Shown: positions 16,949 to 26,094, counted from the stretch's first letter. The stretch is DNA of 64,000 nt from Streptomyces sp. SID13726 (GCF_010548375.1 NZ_JAAGLY010000006.1:492611-556610); one strand, 5' to 3'. Program-made: numbers and translations. Notes: a model not told the origin generated them from the sequence alone.

Positions 16949-17707
16949 TTAAGCTGAAGGCTGACCATTGAGGTAGTTCCACCAGGCCAATACCAGACTG
17001 CGGACGAAAGCCTCACCCTCGGCCAGGGTCATTGTCCGTTTCGGAAGTCCGGTCCCGGTAGCTCTTGCATGACGCGCCTCGCTGCCACTCACATCAGGTC
17101 GATTGGCTGATGCCGTAAACGCAGACAGATCACCACCGGACACCCACTGCGTCGCCTTGAGTTGCTTATCGCCTCCCACGTTGCCACGCACAATCTCATA
17201 GACCTTGTAGAGATCAACCCAGGTTAGTGAAACGCTTGACCTGCCCAGGATTTCCAGAGTCTCGGCAACATCGACGTGGCTCGACGCCAACTGCATGTAC
17301 GGCGGTCCTTCTGGCGGTGATGGGGGCGGGGGTTGACATGGTGGCGACTGTCCATCACTCACCGACAGAACTACGCCGTACGCCTTGGACCGAACCACGG
17401 CGGTGTCAGCCTGCACAATATGGTGACGTCGCCTGTTACCCGTGCCGTCATCCTCCACGAAGATGCCGGGCAGACTGACGGGCCGAAAGCTGCTGTCCAG
17501 GACACGTGCCACCCCTGTCACTCGCTGGAGAAGGTTAGTAGCTGCCTCGAACAACCGCCCACCGTTGTCCATGAGGCCGCCCAACTCAGCCGAGTTCAGG
17601 TAGTAGCCGCCCTCCTCCTTGCTAACCCTCGGGTCGCCCTCGCGGAAGAGTTCCACCAAGGCATCCAGATCGAAGGTATGGCCCTCTAGCTTTGCCTTTA
17701 CCGCCAT
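16949..17707 (-). CDS. Unknown protein of the transposon cargo (second gene of a pair)
   Basis: The 252-residue protein starts MAVKAKLEGHTFDLDALVEL from ATG 17707, preceded by GAGG; a GTG at 17743 overlapping the upstream stop would add 12 residues. The middle has a proline run (PPCQPPPPSPPEGPPYM) that looks like a linker between two domains. The C-terminal part is helical, with TWVDLYKVYEIVRGNVGG and then SGSEARHARATGTGLPKRTM and SLVLAWWNYL. The ARH and the helical setting recall HEPN-like proteins but I cannot assign the family. It follows the 392-residue gene in one operon and should work with it. Confidence 0.65.
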   Translation of the reverse strand: MAVKAKLEGHTFDLDALVELFREGDPRVSKEEGGYYLNSAELGGLMDNGGRLFEAATNLLQRVTGVARVLDSSFRPVSLPGIFVEDDGTGNRRRHHIVQADTAVVRSKAYGVVLSVSDGQSPPCQPPPPSPPEGPPYMQLASSHVDVAETLEILGRSSVSLTWVDLYKVYEIVRGNVGGDKQLKATQWVSGGDLSAFTASANRPDVSGSEARHARATGTGLPKRTMTLAEGEAFVRSLVLAWWNYLNGQPSA

Positions 17708-17742
17708 GCCACCTCTTCCCACAATCCATTTTGCGCTGGCCA

Positions 17743-18921
17743 CTACAGCTTATCGATGCACTCCCGTAGCAGCGCGTTTAGGTAAGCCCCGAAGGGCAGC
17801 AGGTCGTGCATGGCGATGACGTCCTTGCTAGGGCGGATCCGCCGGTGAAGTACATCATCCGCCTGGTTCTTGGATTCCAGCAAACGGGTCATGTACTTCT
17901 TGTCGGTCCGGGTCCACTTGTAGTTACTGACTGCTGACTCAAAGGAGTTGGTACCAAGAATCGGCGGGACATGGTCGATGACTGCCCTTACTAGTGCGTG
18001 GCAGGCATAGACATGATCTTCCGCGTAACAATCGTTCAGCTCGCGCAGCAACTGCAACAGCTTGTCGAGACTCCAGGTGGTCTGACCCTGTTTCTGCTCC
18101 AGTTCTTCAATGAGGCCAGCGTTGACGTAGAATGGTAATGTGACGGTAGGAGAAGCTGTTGGCGCCAGGCCCTCCGACGCGCCTACGATGATGTTCTGTG
18201 CATATTGAGTCACGGAATGGGTTGCCTCGAATAGAAGTTGCTCCTCAAGCAGGATTTCAGTGACCTTTGAAACATATTCGCTGAGGTCACTGACATTCCG
18301 ATACTTAGCGAGTTCTCGGTTCAGCTCAAACCGCCAGCCGTTGCTGGTGCCCCACGTCGAGTAGCCGCTCCGCAATACTGGTTCGTGGCGGAAGATAGCA
18401 GGCAGCGCCCCCAAGAACTCAGGCCTCGCGGCGGAGAAGTCCCTTCGGATGTCGTCCGACGTTATATATGCCTTCTCTACCTTGTCCGGTGAGGGAGTCA
18501 TGGCCTGCTGATGCTTAATCAGGTACTGCAAGATGGTGATGAAATGATCGCCGAAGACGCGCTCAAGTTGGGGAACATGGAGGCCAGCGGCGACGGTAAG
18601 AACCGGGCGACTATCGTCGGCAAGCTGGTTCCGGTCGTACCACGCCAGTCCGTATGAACGCTGCCCGATGAGCGGAGACCCCACGCTCGGCAACGACTTA
18701 AGAACCGACGCAGCATCCAGACCCTGGCGGTCGAGCTGAGCCTCGACGTAGTGCCAGACCGGCCACTGCCCCTTCTTGAGGTAGGGCTCAGCCATAGTGG
18801 TCATCAGGGCAAGCTGGCCGTCATCAAGCTGAGCCGTCAACGCTGACATGGTTCGTCCGATCTTGAAATCATCCGCCTGGATGGCCCCGTATCGTACGCG
18901 CCCTGAGCGGTCATCAGCCAT
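17743..18921 (-). CDS. Unknown 392-residue cargo protein (first gene of a pair)
   Basis: Reads MADDRSGRVRYGAIQADDFK from ATG 18921 (a GTG at 18930 adds three residues; neither has a good ribosome site). No ATP-binding, nuclease or membrane motif is obvious. The C-terminal third contains DHVYACHALVRAVIDHVPPI, then SNYKWTRTDKKYMTRLLESK and DDVLHRRIRPSKDV, a helical pattern that I have the impression of seeing in defence-associated proteins, though I cannot name a family. It is cotranscribed with the next gene, whose possible GTG start overlaps this stop. GC is lower than in host genes. A two-component defence pair is a reasonable guess from location only. Confidence 0.65.
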   Translation of the reverse strand: MADDRSGRVRYGAIQADDFKIGRTMSALTAQLDDGQLALMTTMAEPYLKKGQWPVWHYVEAQLDRQGLDAASVLKSLPSVGSPLIGQRSYGLAWYDRNQLADDSRPVLTVAAGLHVPQLERVFGDHFITILQYLIKHQQAMTPSPDKVEKAYITSDDIRRDFSAARPEFLGALPAIFRHEPVLRSGYSTWGTSNGWRFELNRELAKYRNVSDLSEYVSKVTEILLEEQLLFEATHSVTQYAQNIIVGASEGLAPTASPTVTLPFYVNAGLIEELEQKQGQTTWSLDKLLQLLRELNDCYAEDHVYACHALVRAVIDHVPPILGTNSFESAVSNYKWTRTDKKYMTRLLESKNQADDVLHRRIRPSKDVIAMHDLLPFGAYLNALLRECIDKL

Positions 18922-18930
18922 GGCTTTCAC

Positions 18931-19190
18931 GCTGGTCAGGCAAGCCGGATCTTCCTGGTCGCCGAACCCCTCGCCGTACTGTTCGCCACCAGCCGCACCG
19001 CCATCGCACGCTCCTGAAGAACAGGCGGTTGCTCAAGGCACACGGCATCGTCATTCTGCCCGCGCCGACCCCATCGGTCGCCCAGGCTCGGGCCCATGCC
19101 CAAACGAGCACACCCAGCAACAAGATCAAGAGGACACGTTAATGATCTGCAAGCCCTTAGACCTATTCGTGCTCCAGCAGTCGCGCTTGC
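18931..19190. other. Intergenic DNA with a possible decayed coding remnant
   Basis: On the plus strand one frame reads SRIFLVAEPLAVLFATSRTA and, after a one-base shift near 19008, LLKNRRLLKAHGIVILPAPT, ending at a stop near 19141. The composition is coding-like, but the pieces need a frameshift and lack a start, so this looks like the tail of a lost gene. Family not recognised. Confidence 0.3.
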
Positions 19191-20423
19191 TCACCAATCT
19201 TCTTCCGGGGCTTCGGTACGCGATTCAATGCCCGCCGTGACGATTTCCCCGCGGTTGCTCAGGGAGAGGCCGCAGAAGGGGCAGGAGAAGGACTCGACCG
19301 TTCCGACGTCGACAACCCCGCCAGGGTGGATACACGACTGTGCCCAGGCATCGCAGCGGCAGGGTACGGGGCTGAGGTCCCCGTACACGTTGCCGGCGTA
19401 ACCGCAAGCCGGGCACTCACGCCACCACACGTGGTCACCGCTTGCCCGACTGCTTATCAGGCAGCCTCTTTGGTCGAGGTGGATCAGAATGTCAACTAGG
19501 GGCATATCGCGGTGGCGACCCTGAACGTCGACGAGTCCAGCGATGACACCTGAAGCGATCATGACCTTGACCGTTACAGCAGTATGGGACCGCTGCAGGA
19601 CGCCAGGATCCTCGTGGGAGGACACCGGCGCAGGGAGCGGGAGCACTCCGTGCTCTACGAGCAGCCTCTCGGCGGCTTGCCCGGCTTGGGATCCCTCGAT
19701 CCGTAGTGCAGTGACCAGTGCAGCATCCAGCGCAGTGCGGGTGACGTCCCCTTCGAGCTCGCTGGACATTGTGGCCTCGTCCCAGGAGGCGGCTTCAAGG
19801 CCTGTACTGAGGGCTACCGAGACAGCCGAGCGGGCACGCTCGCGCGCGGCGAGCGCAAGTTGTTGGGCGAAGGGTTCCAGGAGAGGCCGTTCGTCCGGTC
19901 CTGCGGGGGCGGGCACGGAGGCAACCTGGCTCAGATCTGCGAAGACGTTCGTGTATTCGCCCCAGAAGTCAGCTGGGTCCAGGCCTAGCTCGGCACGGAC
20001 AGACTCGACGACCTGGACACCCGTTTCGATGACCTTCCTGACGGCCATGTCATCGAGGTAGGCAGAGTGCGCGACGCCGTTGCGGGAGTCGGCGAACGGC
20101 CGAAAAGTCCGTTCATCCACTGGCATACGGCCGCGCATGAAGACGGCTGCAGTCTTGAAGGCTTCGAGTATGCCGATGGTCCTTGCCTCAGAGAGAGGCT
20201 TGACGCCGTTCGCGTCCCCGTGGCCAAGAGAGTGAAAACGGAAGGACTGGTCACCCTTCTCAGCGATCAACAAGGGGTTGTGACGGCACAGCAAGGCCTT
20301 GAGGATGTGCTCGCATCCGACACCAGCGTGTAGGACAGCAAAGGCGTGGTTCCCCTGGCGCCACGAGTCCAGGGATGCGCGCAGGAACCGGCTCGCCATC
20401 TCGGTGAAAGTCTTCTCGTTCAA
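19191..20423 (-). CDS. HEPN-domain protein with C-terminal zinc ribbon
   Basis: This 410-residue protein has an N-terminal helical domain with a HEPN-type motif RNGVAH (Arg-x4-His near residue 112, within FADSRNGVAHSAYLDD). A helical middle part follows, and a cysteine-rich C-terminus with CPACGYAGN, CRCDAWAQSC and CPFCGLSLSN, enough for a zinc ribbon. HEPN proteins are often RNases in defence and toxin systems; here the ribbon could sense nucleic acid (inference). I prefer TTG 20423, as GGGAGGG lies just upstream; ATG 20534 would add 37 residues of poor character. It stands alone, with no obvious MNT antitoxin partner. Confidence 0.7.
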   Translation of the reverse strand: MNEKTFTEMASRFLRASLDSWRQGNHAFAVLHAGVGCEHILKALLCRHNPLLIAEKGDQSFRFHSLGHGDANGVKPLSEARTIGILEAFKTAAVFMRGRMPVDERTFRPFADSRNGVAHSAYLDDMAVRKVIETGVQVVESVRAELGLDPADFWGEYTNVFADLSQVASVPAPAGPDERPLLEPFAQQLALAARERARSAVSVALSTGLEAASWDEATMSSELEGDVTRTALDAALVTALRIEGSQAGQAAERLLVEHGVLPLPAPVSSHEDPGVLQRSHTAVTVKVMIASGVIAGLVDVQGRHRDMPLVDILIHLDQRGCLISSRASGDHVWWRECPACGYAGNVYGDLSPVPCRCDAWAQSCIHPGGVVDVGTVESFSCPFCGLSLSNRGEIVTAGIESRTEAPEEDW

Positions 20424-20534
20424 GTTTCCCTCCCCCTCAACTCGATCTTGACTCAGTGGTCGCGCTCTCGTCCAGCACGGGTCCTGTTGGGCCTCCGGGG
20501 GGCATCCCAAGTCGAGGGTCAGCGTCGTTGACAT

Positions 20535-21012
20535 TGCGTGGGCTTACACCTCGTCGGCACGTCGTCCGTGAAGTCGCCGGCCGCGCGCCGGGGCCAGGTC
20601 GGCGGACGGGTCAGCCACAGGGCGCAGCGGTGCGAGCGCAGCATCGGAGGGGGTGGTGGCGGGAGATCCGGCCGGGACCGGAGCTGACCGGTTCGCGCCT
20701 ACCCATCGTCTTCCTTGTCCGCCAGTACGGCCTTCACCCGCTCCTCCAGGGCGCTCTGTCGAGCCTGCTTCACCAGCGCCCCTGCGTAGGCGCCGAGGAA
20801 GTCCGCGCGGCGCAAGCTTCTTGATCGCTGGGGCGAGCATCTGAAGGACACCGGCTAGCGGGGCGAGCGAAATGACATCTCCCACATGATCACGCGACGG
20901 ACAGTTACGCGGCGACCCTGGAGTGTGATACGGGTAGGGATCTTCACGTCTGCTGGCGGAGCAGACGTAGAAAAGAACGCGCTCTCATACGGGGCCGGAG
21001 CGGGGGACGTTG
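20535..21012. other. Region between HEPN gene and nuclease operon
   Basis: Apart from the frameshifted small frame at 20699-20885 I see no gene here. The right part (20886-21012) should hold the promoter of the three-gene operon; no clear -35/-10 pair or operator stands out. Confidence 0.4.
20699..20885 (-). pseudogene. Frameshifted small protein, about 60 residues
   Basis: From the start at 20885 one frame reads GDVISLAPLAGVLQMLAPAI and then KKL, with amphipathic character. After a one-base shift near 20815 another frame reads ADFLGAYAGALVKQARQSAL and ends EERVKAVLADKEDDG at a TAG (20699-20701). Both halves look like one small coding sequence split by a frameshift. Family unknown. A second open frame continues past it but is Arg/Gly-rich and looks noncoding. 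Confidence 0.4.
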
Positions 21013-22380
21013 ATGGTCGATGCGTCGGGCGGAGCCACCAGGGCCGAGCGCCCTGCAACTGCCACGGGTCCGGACGGTTCGACGCACGCGATCTTCAGGC
21101 TCGCCCCGGGCGAAGACAGCGGCTCGGATACGTTGGGCCGCTACCGCTACCAAGCGGAAGTAGCCGCGCGGGACTGTCTGGCCATGCTCACGCAAGACGC
21201 GATCGACTTCGTCGTCTGTGAATGGCACGAAGACTTCGTGGTGGCATTCACCGACGGCTCTGTGGAACTCGTATCGGTCAAGCACCGCGAAGAGAACCAA
21301 GGCACTTGGACGCTCGTCAAGTTGTGCAAGAGCGGCGGCCTTACCCATCTCTTCGACCGCTGGTGCGCCTGCGAGTGCGCCGCGAACGTGCGGCTCCGGC
21401 TGGCCACCAACGCGGCCATGAGCCCAGCCAAGGACAATGCCGGTCTCCTGGCTCGGATGTGCGGGCCGGGGCCTGAGATCACCGACGGCTTGTCGGCCAT
21501 GGTCGACACCATCGCCCGCCAGATGTTGAAGGTGCGTTGGGAAGAGCCCTATGACAACGTCCCTGAGACACCCAAAGTGCCACTCGCAGACATCCGGATT
21601 CCGGCAGGCTTCGCGGACAAGGTCAGACAGTTCCTCACGGTACTGGAGATCTCGTGTGATCCGCCCCAGCGCGCGTACATCACCGACGTCAATATCCAGA
21701 GTCTTCTGGTGCCCGCCGTCGAGCGACTGCAACTGGTGCACGTAGACACGGAGGCCAGCTACCGCAACATCGTGGATCGGATCGAGTGCGCCAACCGTGA
21801 CGAGAGCGACCGCGGCCAGCTTGCCGCCTACATCGCTGATCCGAGCCGCGTCCGCTACAGCACGCAGATGCAGCAGCGCATCGCGCGACGGAGCATCACT
21901 CGCGACGTCCTCCGTGCCGAGATGGCGTACACATCGGCCCAGCTTGCCACGTTCCCACGGGGCCAGGTCCCCCTGGTGGCACCGGGGGGCGCCAAGCTCA
22001 ACCGCAAGCTGCTGCGCGGCCTAATCCCATCGGATGAAGCGGCGTTCGCGGAACGGCTCCGCTCGGCCTGGTACGCCACCTGGTCCGAGCGGCGCTCCGG
22101 CCTGGCCGGAGATGACACCGATCTGCTGAACTTGTCCACGGACGTACTGGAAGTCGTCTTCGAGTGCAAGCGCCACGCCCGCTCGCAGACCCAGGACGGC
22201 AGCGAGTACGGCAGCACCATGAATGACCTGCTCACCCAGCGGCTCAAAGTCGACGGGCTGTCCACGCCGCCGCCTTTCCTGGTGAAAAATCAACATCTGC
22301 TGGGGCTGGCCTATCAGCTGTGCGACGAGTGCCTCTTCTACTTCTCTGAGAACTTCGATGCAGACGGTGAAGCGTCATGA
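21013..22380 (+). CDS. DUF4297-type nuclease effector (ABC-3C/Lamassu LmuA-like)
   Basis: The 455-residue protein has, at residues about 35-105, GRYRYQAEVAARDCLAMLTQ, CEWHEDFVVAFTDG and VELVSVKHREE. This is the arrangement of DUF4297 PD-(D/E)xK nucleases (Glu/Asp pair, then E-x-V-x-K), here with SVK in place of the common QVK. A long C-terminal region shows no known motif. Such nucleases are effectors of ABC-3C, Lamassu and CBASS Cap4 systems. Start ATG 21013 with GGGGGA upstream. Its stop overlaps the next gene (ATGA), so three genes form one operon. Presumably it cuts DNA when released by the SMC partner (inference). Confidence 0.8.
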   Translation: MVDASGGATRAERPATATGPDGSTHAIFRLAPGEDSGSDTLGRYRYQAEVAARDCLAMLTQDAIDFVVCEWHEDFVVAFTDGSVELVSVKHREENQGTWTLVKLCKSGGLTHLFDRWCACECAANVRLRLATNAAMSPAKDNAGLLARMCGPGPEITDGLSAMVDTIARQMLKVRWEEPYDNVPETPKVPLADIRIPAGFADKVRQFLTVLEISCDPPQRAYITDVNIQSLLVPAVERLQLVHVDTEASYRNIVDRIECANRDESDRGQLAAYIADPSRVRYSTQMQQRIARRSITRDVLRAEMAYTSAQLATFPRGQVPLVAPGGAKLNRKLLRGLIPSDEAAFAERLRSAWYATWSERRSGLAGDDTDLLNLSTDVLEVVFECKRHARSQTQDGSEYGSTMNDLLTQRLKVDGLSTPPPFLVKNQHLLGLAYQLCDECLFYFSENFDADGEAS

Positions 22381-22949
22381 CGCCGGGCGCCGACTTCGAG
22401 GCTGCGGCAGTCCGCATGCGCACCCGGCGGCGGCAGGCCGAGCAGCGTGAGAGCCACTATCACGAAGCGCGAGTTCTCCTGCTCATTGCGCAGTTCACCA
22501 CCGCCAAGAGCAGTCTCGCGGGTCTGACTAAGCTTGCCAAGCTCGACTTCCTGCTGCGCTACCCGGCCATGCTGGAGCGTCTCCTGCCAGCCGGGCAGGC
22601 CTCCTGGCCCGAAGGAACGGCCCCGTCCCCGGAGGAGCGTCTGGCGGTGGAGAGCCGGATGACCCGCTACAAGTACGGGCCCTGGGACCAGCGCTACTAC
22701 AGCATCCTGGGCTCCCTCGCCGCCCGCGGCCTGATCACCTACGGCGACACGGCCCGAGCCGAATTCCGCGTCACCGAGCAGGGTGCCACTGCCGCTGCCG
22801 CCCTGGCCGCTACACCGGAATGGGCGGTAGTCGCCAGCCGGATCAAGCTGCTCAAGAAGCATTTCAACAAAACAGGATCGGCTTTGAAGAACCTCATCTA
22901 CGACCGCCTGCCCGACGCGGTGGACCGGCCCTGGCGGACGGAGATCTGA
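22377..22949 (+). CDS. Middle component (LmuC-like) of the nuclease-SMC operon
   Basis: The 190-residue protein has ESHYHEARVLLLIAQFTTAK, then LTKLAKLDFLLRYPAMLERL, a YKYGPWDQRYYSILGSLAAR helix pair and a wing-like FRVTEQGATAAAAL. This resembles a winged-helix middle component linking nuclease and ATPase in ABC-3C systems. Position between the DUF4297 gene and the ATPase, with a 4-bp overlap upstream and one base between its stop and the next ATG, supports the role. By sequence alone it is a helical small protein; the name rests mainly on context. Confidence 0.75.
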   Translation: MTPGADFEAAAVRMRTRRRQAEQRESHYHEARVLLLIAQFTTAKSSLAGLTKLAKLDFLLRYPAMLERLLPAGQASWPEGTAPSPEERLAVESRMTRYKYGPWDQRYYSILGSLAARGLITYGDTARAEFRVTEQGATAAAALAATPEWAVVASRIKLLKKHFNKTGSALKNLIYDRLPDAVDRPWRTEI

Positions 22950-22950
22950 C

Positions 22951-24891
22951 ATGGCCGTCGACCTGCGCATCGTCTCCCTGACCGTCATCACCGCCGAGAC
23001 GGAGAAGACCTACCGCTTCAATCGCCCGGCCACCGTGATCACCGGCCCCATCGGGACCGGCAAGTCCAGCCTGCTGATGCTCTTCAAGCATGCCCTCGGC
23101 GGCACCGCCATGCTCACCCCGGCCGTCCGCGACCACGTCCTGTCCGTCCAAGCCGAAGTCTTGGCCGGTACCGAACGCATCGTCCTGCGGCGCGCCATCG
23201 GGGGCGACACCGCTGACAGCGTCGACCTGCTTGACCCGCACTCCCTCGCTCTTGACCGCACCCTGCCCCTGCGCAATACGGAGAGCGGTGGAACAACGCT
23301 CTCCGATCACCTGCTAGACGCTCTTGGTTTTCCCCGCGTGCAGATCGCCGCGCGCCGCGAGGGGGTAGCGCGGCAGCAGAACCTCACCTTCAACGACCTG
23401 TACACCTACGTCTATCTCCAGGCGCGCGAGATCGACCGCCAGGTCGTCGGCCACCTGGACTCCTGGTTCGAGCCCAAGCGTAAAGAGCTCTTCCGGTTGA
23501 TGTTCGCACTGACCGACGGCGTACTGCTGGAGCTCAAGCGCACCGCGGGCCAGCTCACGGACAGGCTGAAGGCCCGAACCGCCGAGCACAACAACGTCGG
23601 CCAGTTCCTGGCGGCCTCCGATCCCCGCAGCGACGACGAGCTGCGGGCTGAGCTCGCGCAGCTGCGCGACACTCTGGGACGGGCCGAGTCCGCGCTGGCG
23701 AGTCTCCGCACCGAACTGGAGGAACAGACGGCCGCCGACACCGCACTGCGGGAGGAGCTGCAGGCTGCGATCCACGCCGCCCGGCAGGCTGAGGAGGAAG
23801 TCTCTGCCGCCGCCGACCTTGTGGAGGCACGAGGGGCGGTGGTCGCCCAGGTGCAGCTCGACCTATCCCGTCTCGCGCGGTCGGCCACCGCCATCGACCA
23901 GCTGTCCCCCTTCGAATTCGTCGTCTGCCCACGTTGCATGCAGTCCCTGACCACACGGGCCGTTGCGGAGGACCATTGCGTCGTCTGCCTCCAGCCCGAT
24001 CCCGTCGTGGCTGATGTCGACCCGGCGGCCATCGAAGAAACACGCACGGTCCTGCAGCAACAGCTTGAGGACGCGCAGCACATCGAGCAGTCGGACGAGA
24101 CGCACCTGCAGGCCGCACGGCAGCGGTCGCAGCAGCTCAACTTCGCCGTCACCAGTCTGCGTCGGCAGCTCGATGCCCAGACCCGCGATGCGGTCGCTCC
24201 ACGCTTCGACGCAATCACCGATGCGAGCACCCGCGTCGCCGCGCTCAAAGCCAGCATCGATGCCATCACCCAGCTGCGGGATTCTTGGGCCCGTGTCCGC
24301 GCCATCGACAAGGACATCCGCGACATCAGAGCCGAGCGGCGGCAGGTCAATAAGGACATCAAGGAAAAGTCTGAGCAGCTCAAGGCCAGCCAGACACTGC
24401 TCGGCGACCTCAGCACCGAATTCGGGCAACTGCTCACCAGCTGGAACCTGCCGTGGGTCGACACGGCCGTCATCGACCGCGACACCTACCTGCCCGTGGT
24501 CAACGGACAACCCTTCGAGAGCCTGCAGGCCTCCGGCGGTGGCATCGCCACCTCCGTGAGCCTCGCCTACAGCCTGACTCTTCTTGCCTTCGGTCTCGAC
24601 CACGCCGACGTCCTCGTGCCATCCCTCCTTGTTATCGACTCGCCCCGCAAGGCCTTCGGCAACAACGACTCCGACCGACAACGCGCTACAGATATCTACA
24701 GCCGCTTTCGGACGATGGCCGACGCATACGGTGAGCGCCTTCAACTGATCATCGCCGACAACGACCCTCCGCCAATCACCAGCGACTCTTTCGGCAAGGT
24801 GGAGTTCGACTACGAGAACCCCATGGTGCCCGGCGTCGATCATCCGGGCCCCGATCGTGTGACCCGCATCGAAAACCAGACGCAGGACTGA
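22951..24891 (+). CDS. SMC/Rad50-like ATPase with zinc hook (ABC-3C/LmuB-like)
   Basis: The 646-residue protein has Walker A GPIGTGKS (residues 32-39). Two long coiled coils (about 180-300 and 355-500) flank a hook with CPRCMQSL and CVVC (about 326-346). An ABC signature-like ASGGG follows (about 530), then Walker B and D-loop PSLLVIDSPRK (about 555-565). This is the domain order of short SMC/Rad50-type ATPases. With a DUF4297 nuclease and a middle component upstream it completes a three-part system of the ABC-3C/Lamassu type, known from other bacteria to defend against phages and plasmids. GGAGA lies upstream of ATG 22951. No TTA codons noticed. Confidence 0.88.
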   Translation: MAVDLRIVSLTVITAETEKTYRFNRPATVITGPIGTGKSSLLMLFKHALGGTAMLTPAVRDHVLSVQAEVLAGTERIVLRRAIGGDTADSVDLLDPHSLALDRTLPLRNTESGGTTLSDHLLDALGFPRVQIAARREGVARQQNLTFNDLYTYVYLQAREIDRQVVGHLDSWFEPKRKELFRLMFALTDGVLLELKRTAGQLTDRLKARTAEHNNVGQFLAASDPRSDDELRAELAQLRDTLGRAESALASLRTELEEQTAADTALREELQAAIHAARQAEEEVSAAADLVEARGAVVAQVQLDLSRLARSATAIDQLSPFEFVVCPRCMQSLTTRAVAEDHCVVCLQPDPVVADVDPAAIEETRTVLQQQLEDAQHIEQSDETHLQAARQRSQQLNFAVTSLRRQLDAQTRDAVAPRFDAITDASTRVAALKASIDAITQLRDSWARVRAIDKDIRDIRAERRQVNKDIKEKSEQLKASQTLLGDLSTEFGQLLTSWNLPWVDTAVIDRDTYLPVVNGQPFESLQASGGGIATSVSLAYSLTLLAFGLDHADVLVPSLLVIDSPRKAFGNNDSDRQRATDIYSRFRTMADAYGERLQLIIADNDPPPITSDSFGKVEFDYENPMVPGVDHPGPDRVTRIENQTQD

Positions 24892-25360
24892 CTTCGCGTC
24901 CAAGGCTCGGCCCCGGCACCGGGCGCAGACACTCAGCCGAGCGAACGGACGTGCGGCGCCGAAAAGACCGGTATCGGTGGGCGGGTGCGGGCGGCGGCAG
25001 ACGCACCGGCGATCCCATGCCGGCTCGGCAACACCTGATGGATACTTCCGGCATGGACACGGGCAGCCCCGGCGAGTCGGCAAAACCAGGCGACGTACTC
25101 CGGGCACGCTACCGCCGCCGTTTGCCCGAACGGCTCACAGCCTGACAGGCCCCACCTGTGGGGTGGTGGCGCTTTCCCTGTAGGTGCCCTGGTCTGGCCC
25201 GACCGGAAACAGCAGGAGTCGCGGAGCCAGCACGGAGCGTCAACAACAGGCGATCCTGGGACACCGGGTGACGTCGCATTGCCTATCGGCGGACTCCCTC
25301 GCCCGCCCAGGGTCGTGCCTGTACGTCCGCGTTCCGCCGGGAAACGGCAGGAGAAGGTGC
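24892..25360. other. Intergenic region after the nuclease-SMC operon
   Basis: I see no convincing gene in these 469 bases. Short frames on both strands lack coding character. A GGCCCCACCTGTGGGGTGGT stretch (25149-25168) can form a small hairpin and could end transcription of the operon or of the convergent gene. Confidence 0.4.
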
Positions 25361-25984
25361 TTAGGTCCGGCGTGGCAGTCTCGCCTGCGGCCAATCCGCT
25401 TCTAGAAGGAGGTCGAGCTTCTCGGCGTACGCGAAGAGCAGCCTCGCATCCTCCTCGAGGTCCTCAAGGGTGCAGACGATGTTGGCGCCATCCTGCTTCC
25501 TGAAGAAGCGGGAGCGCATGACGCCCACGCCGTCCCAGTTCCACCAGGAAGCGTGAACGGCATCGTCGCGGCGGCGCTTGAGCTCGTTGACCTCGCCCCA
25601 CTCAAGGATCTCGGCGAGTGCGGTGGCCTGTGGAATGCTCCTGCGGGATTGCGCCACCAGCAGTTTGTGAAGGTCGGACCATGTTTTGTCGACGAGCGAG
25701 AAGCCGCCCTGCTCGTCTCTCAGTAGCAGTATGAGCCGCTTCATGGCCGCCTCGACATGGCCGCCGGCGACCACGATGGCGCCGATCAGCCCGTAGAGGC
25801 GTTCACGGTAAGCGAGGTCGGCTTCGTCCGGGCCTCCGTGGCGCCCGACCCTGAAGGTGGAGATGTCCACGCTCGACCGGGCTCTGGGAGTGGTGATGTC
25901 CAGGTCGAAAGACGGTCCACCGTCCAGCTGGGTGCTCATCCGGTAATAGAAGGAGTGCCCGGGCGGGGGCCATTCATCTGACAT
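25361..25984 (-). CDS. Unknown 207-residue cargo protein with R-x4-H motif
   Basis: Starts MSDEWPPPGHSFYYRMSTQL at ATG 25984 (a GTG at 26020 would add 12 residues). The core is helical: AYRERLYGLIGAIVVAGGHV, AAMKRLILLLRDEQGGFSLV, then ELKRRRDDAVHASWWNWDGV. RDDAVH (Arg-x4-His) at the end of a helix, in a protein of this size, is the kind of feature seen in HEPN-fold proteins, so it may be another such member. It is the last gene before the right end of the transposon and is oriented inward. Function not known. Confidence 0.6.
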   Translation of the reverse strand: MSDEWPPPGHSFYYRMSTQLDGGPSFDLDITTPRARSSVDISTFRVGRHGGPDEADLAYRERLYGLIGAIVVAGGHVEAAMKRLILLLRDEQGGFSLVDKTWSDLHKLLVAQSRRSIPQATALAEILEWGEVNELKRRRDDAVHASWWNWDGVGVMRSRFFRKQDGANIVCTLEDLEEDARLLFAYAEKLDLLLEADWPQARLPRRT

Positions 25985-26094
25985 GCCTGGATCCTGTCGG
26001 TTCTGGCTCCCCGGAGCCACCGCTTTCTGCTCCGCCGCAAGGGCCAGCGCGGCCTCGCCGAAAGGCAGGATCCAAGTGATCGGCTTCTAAAGCA

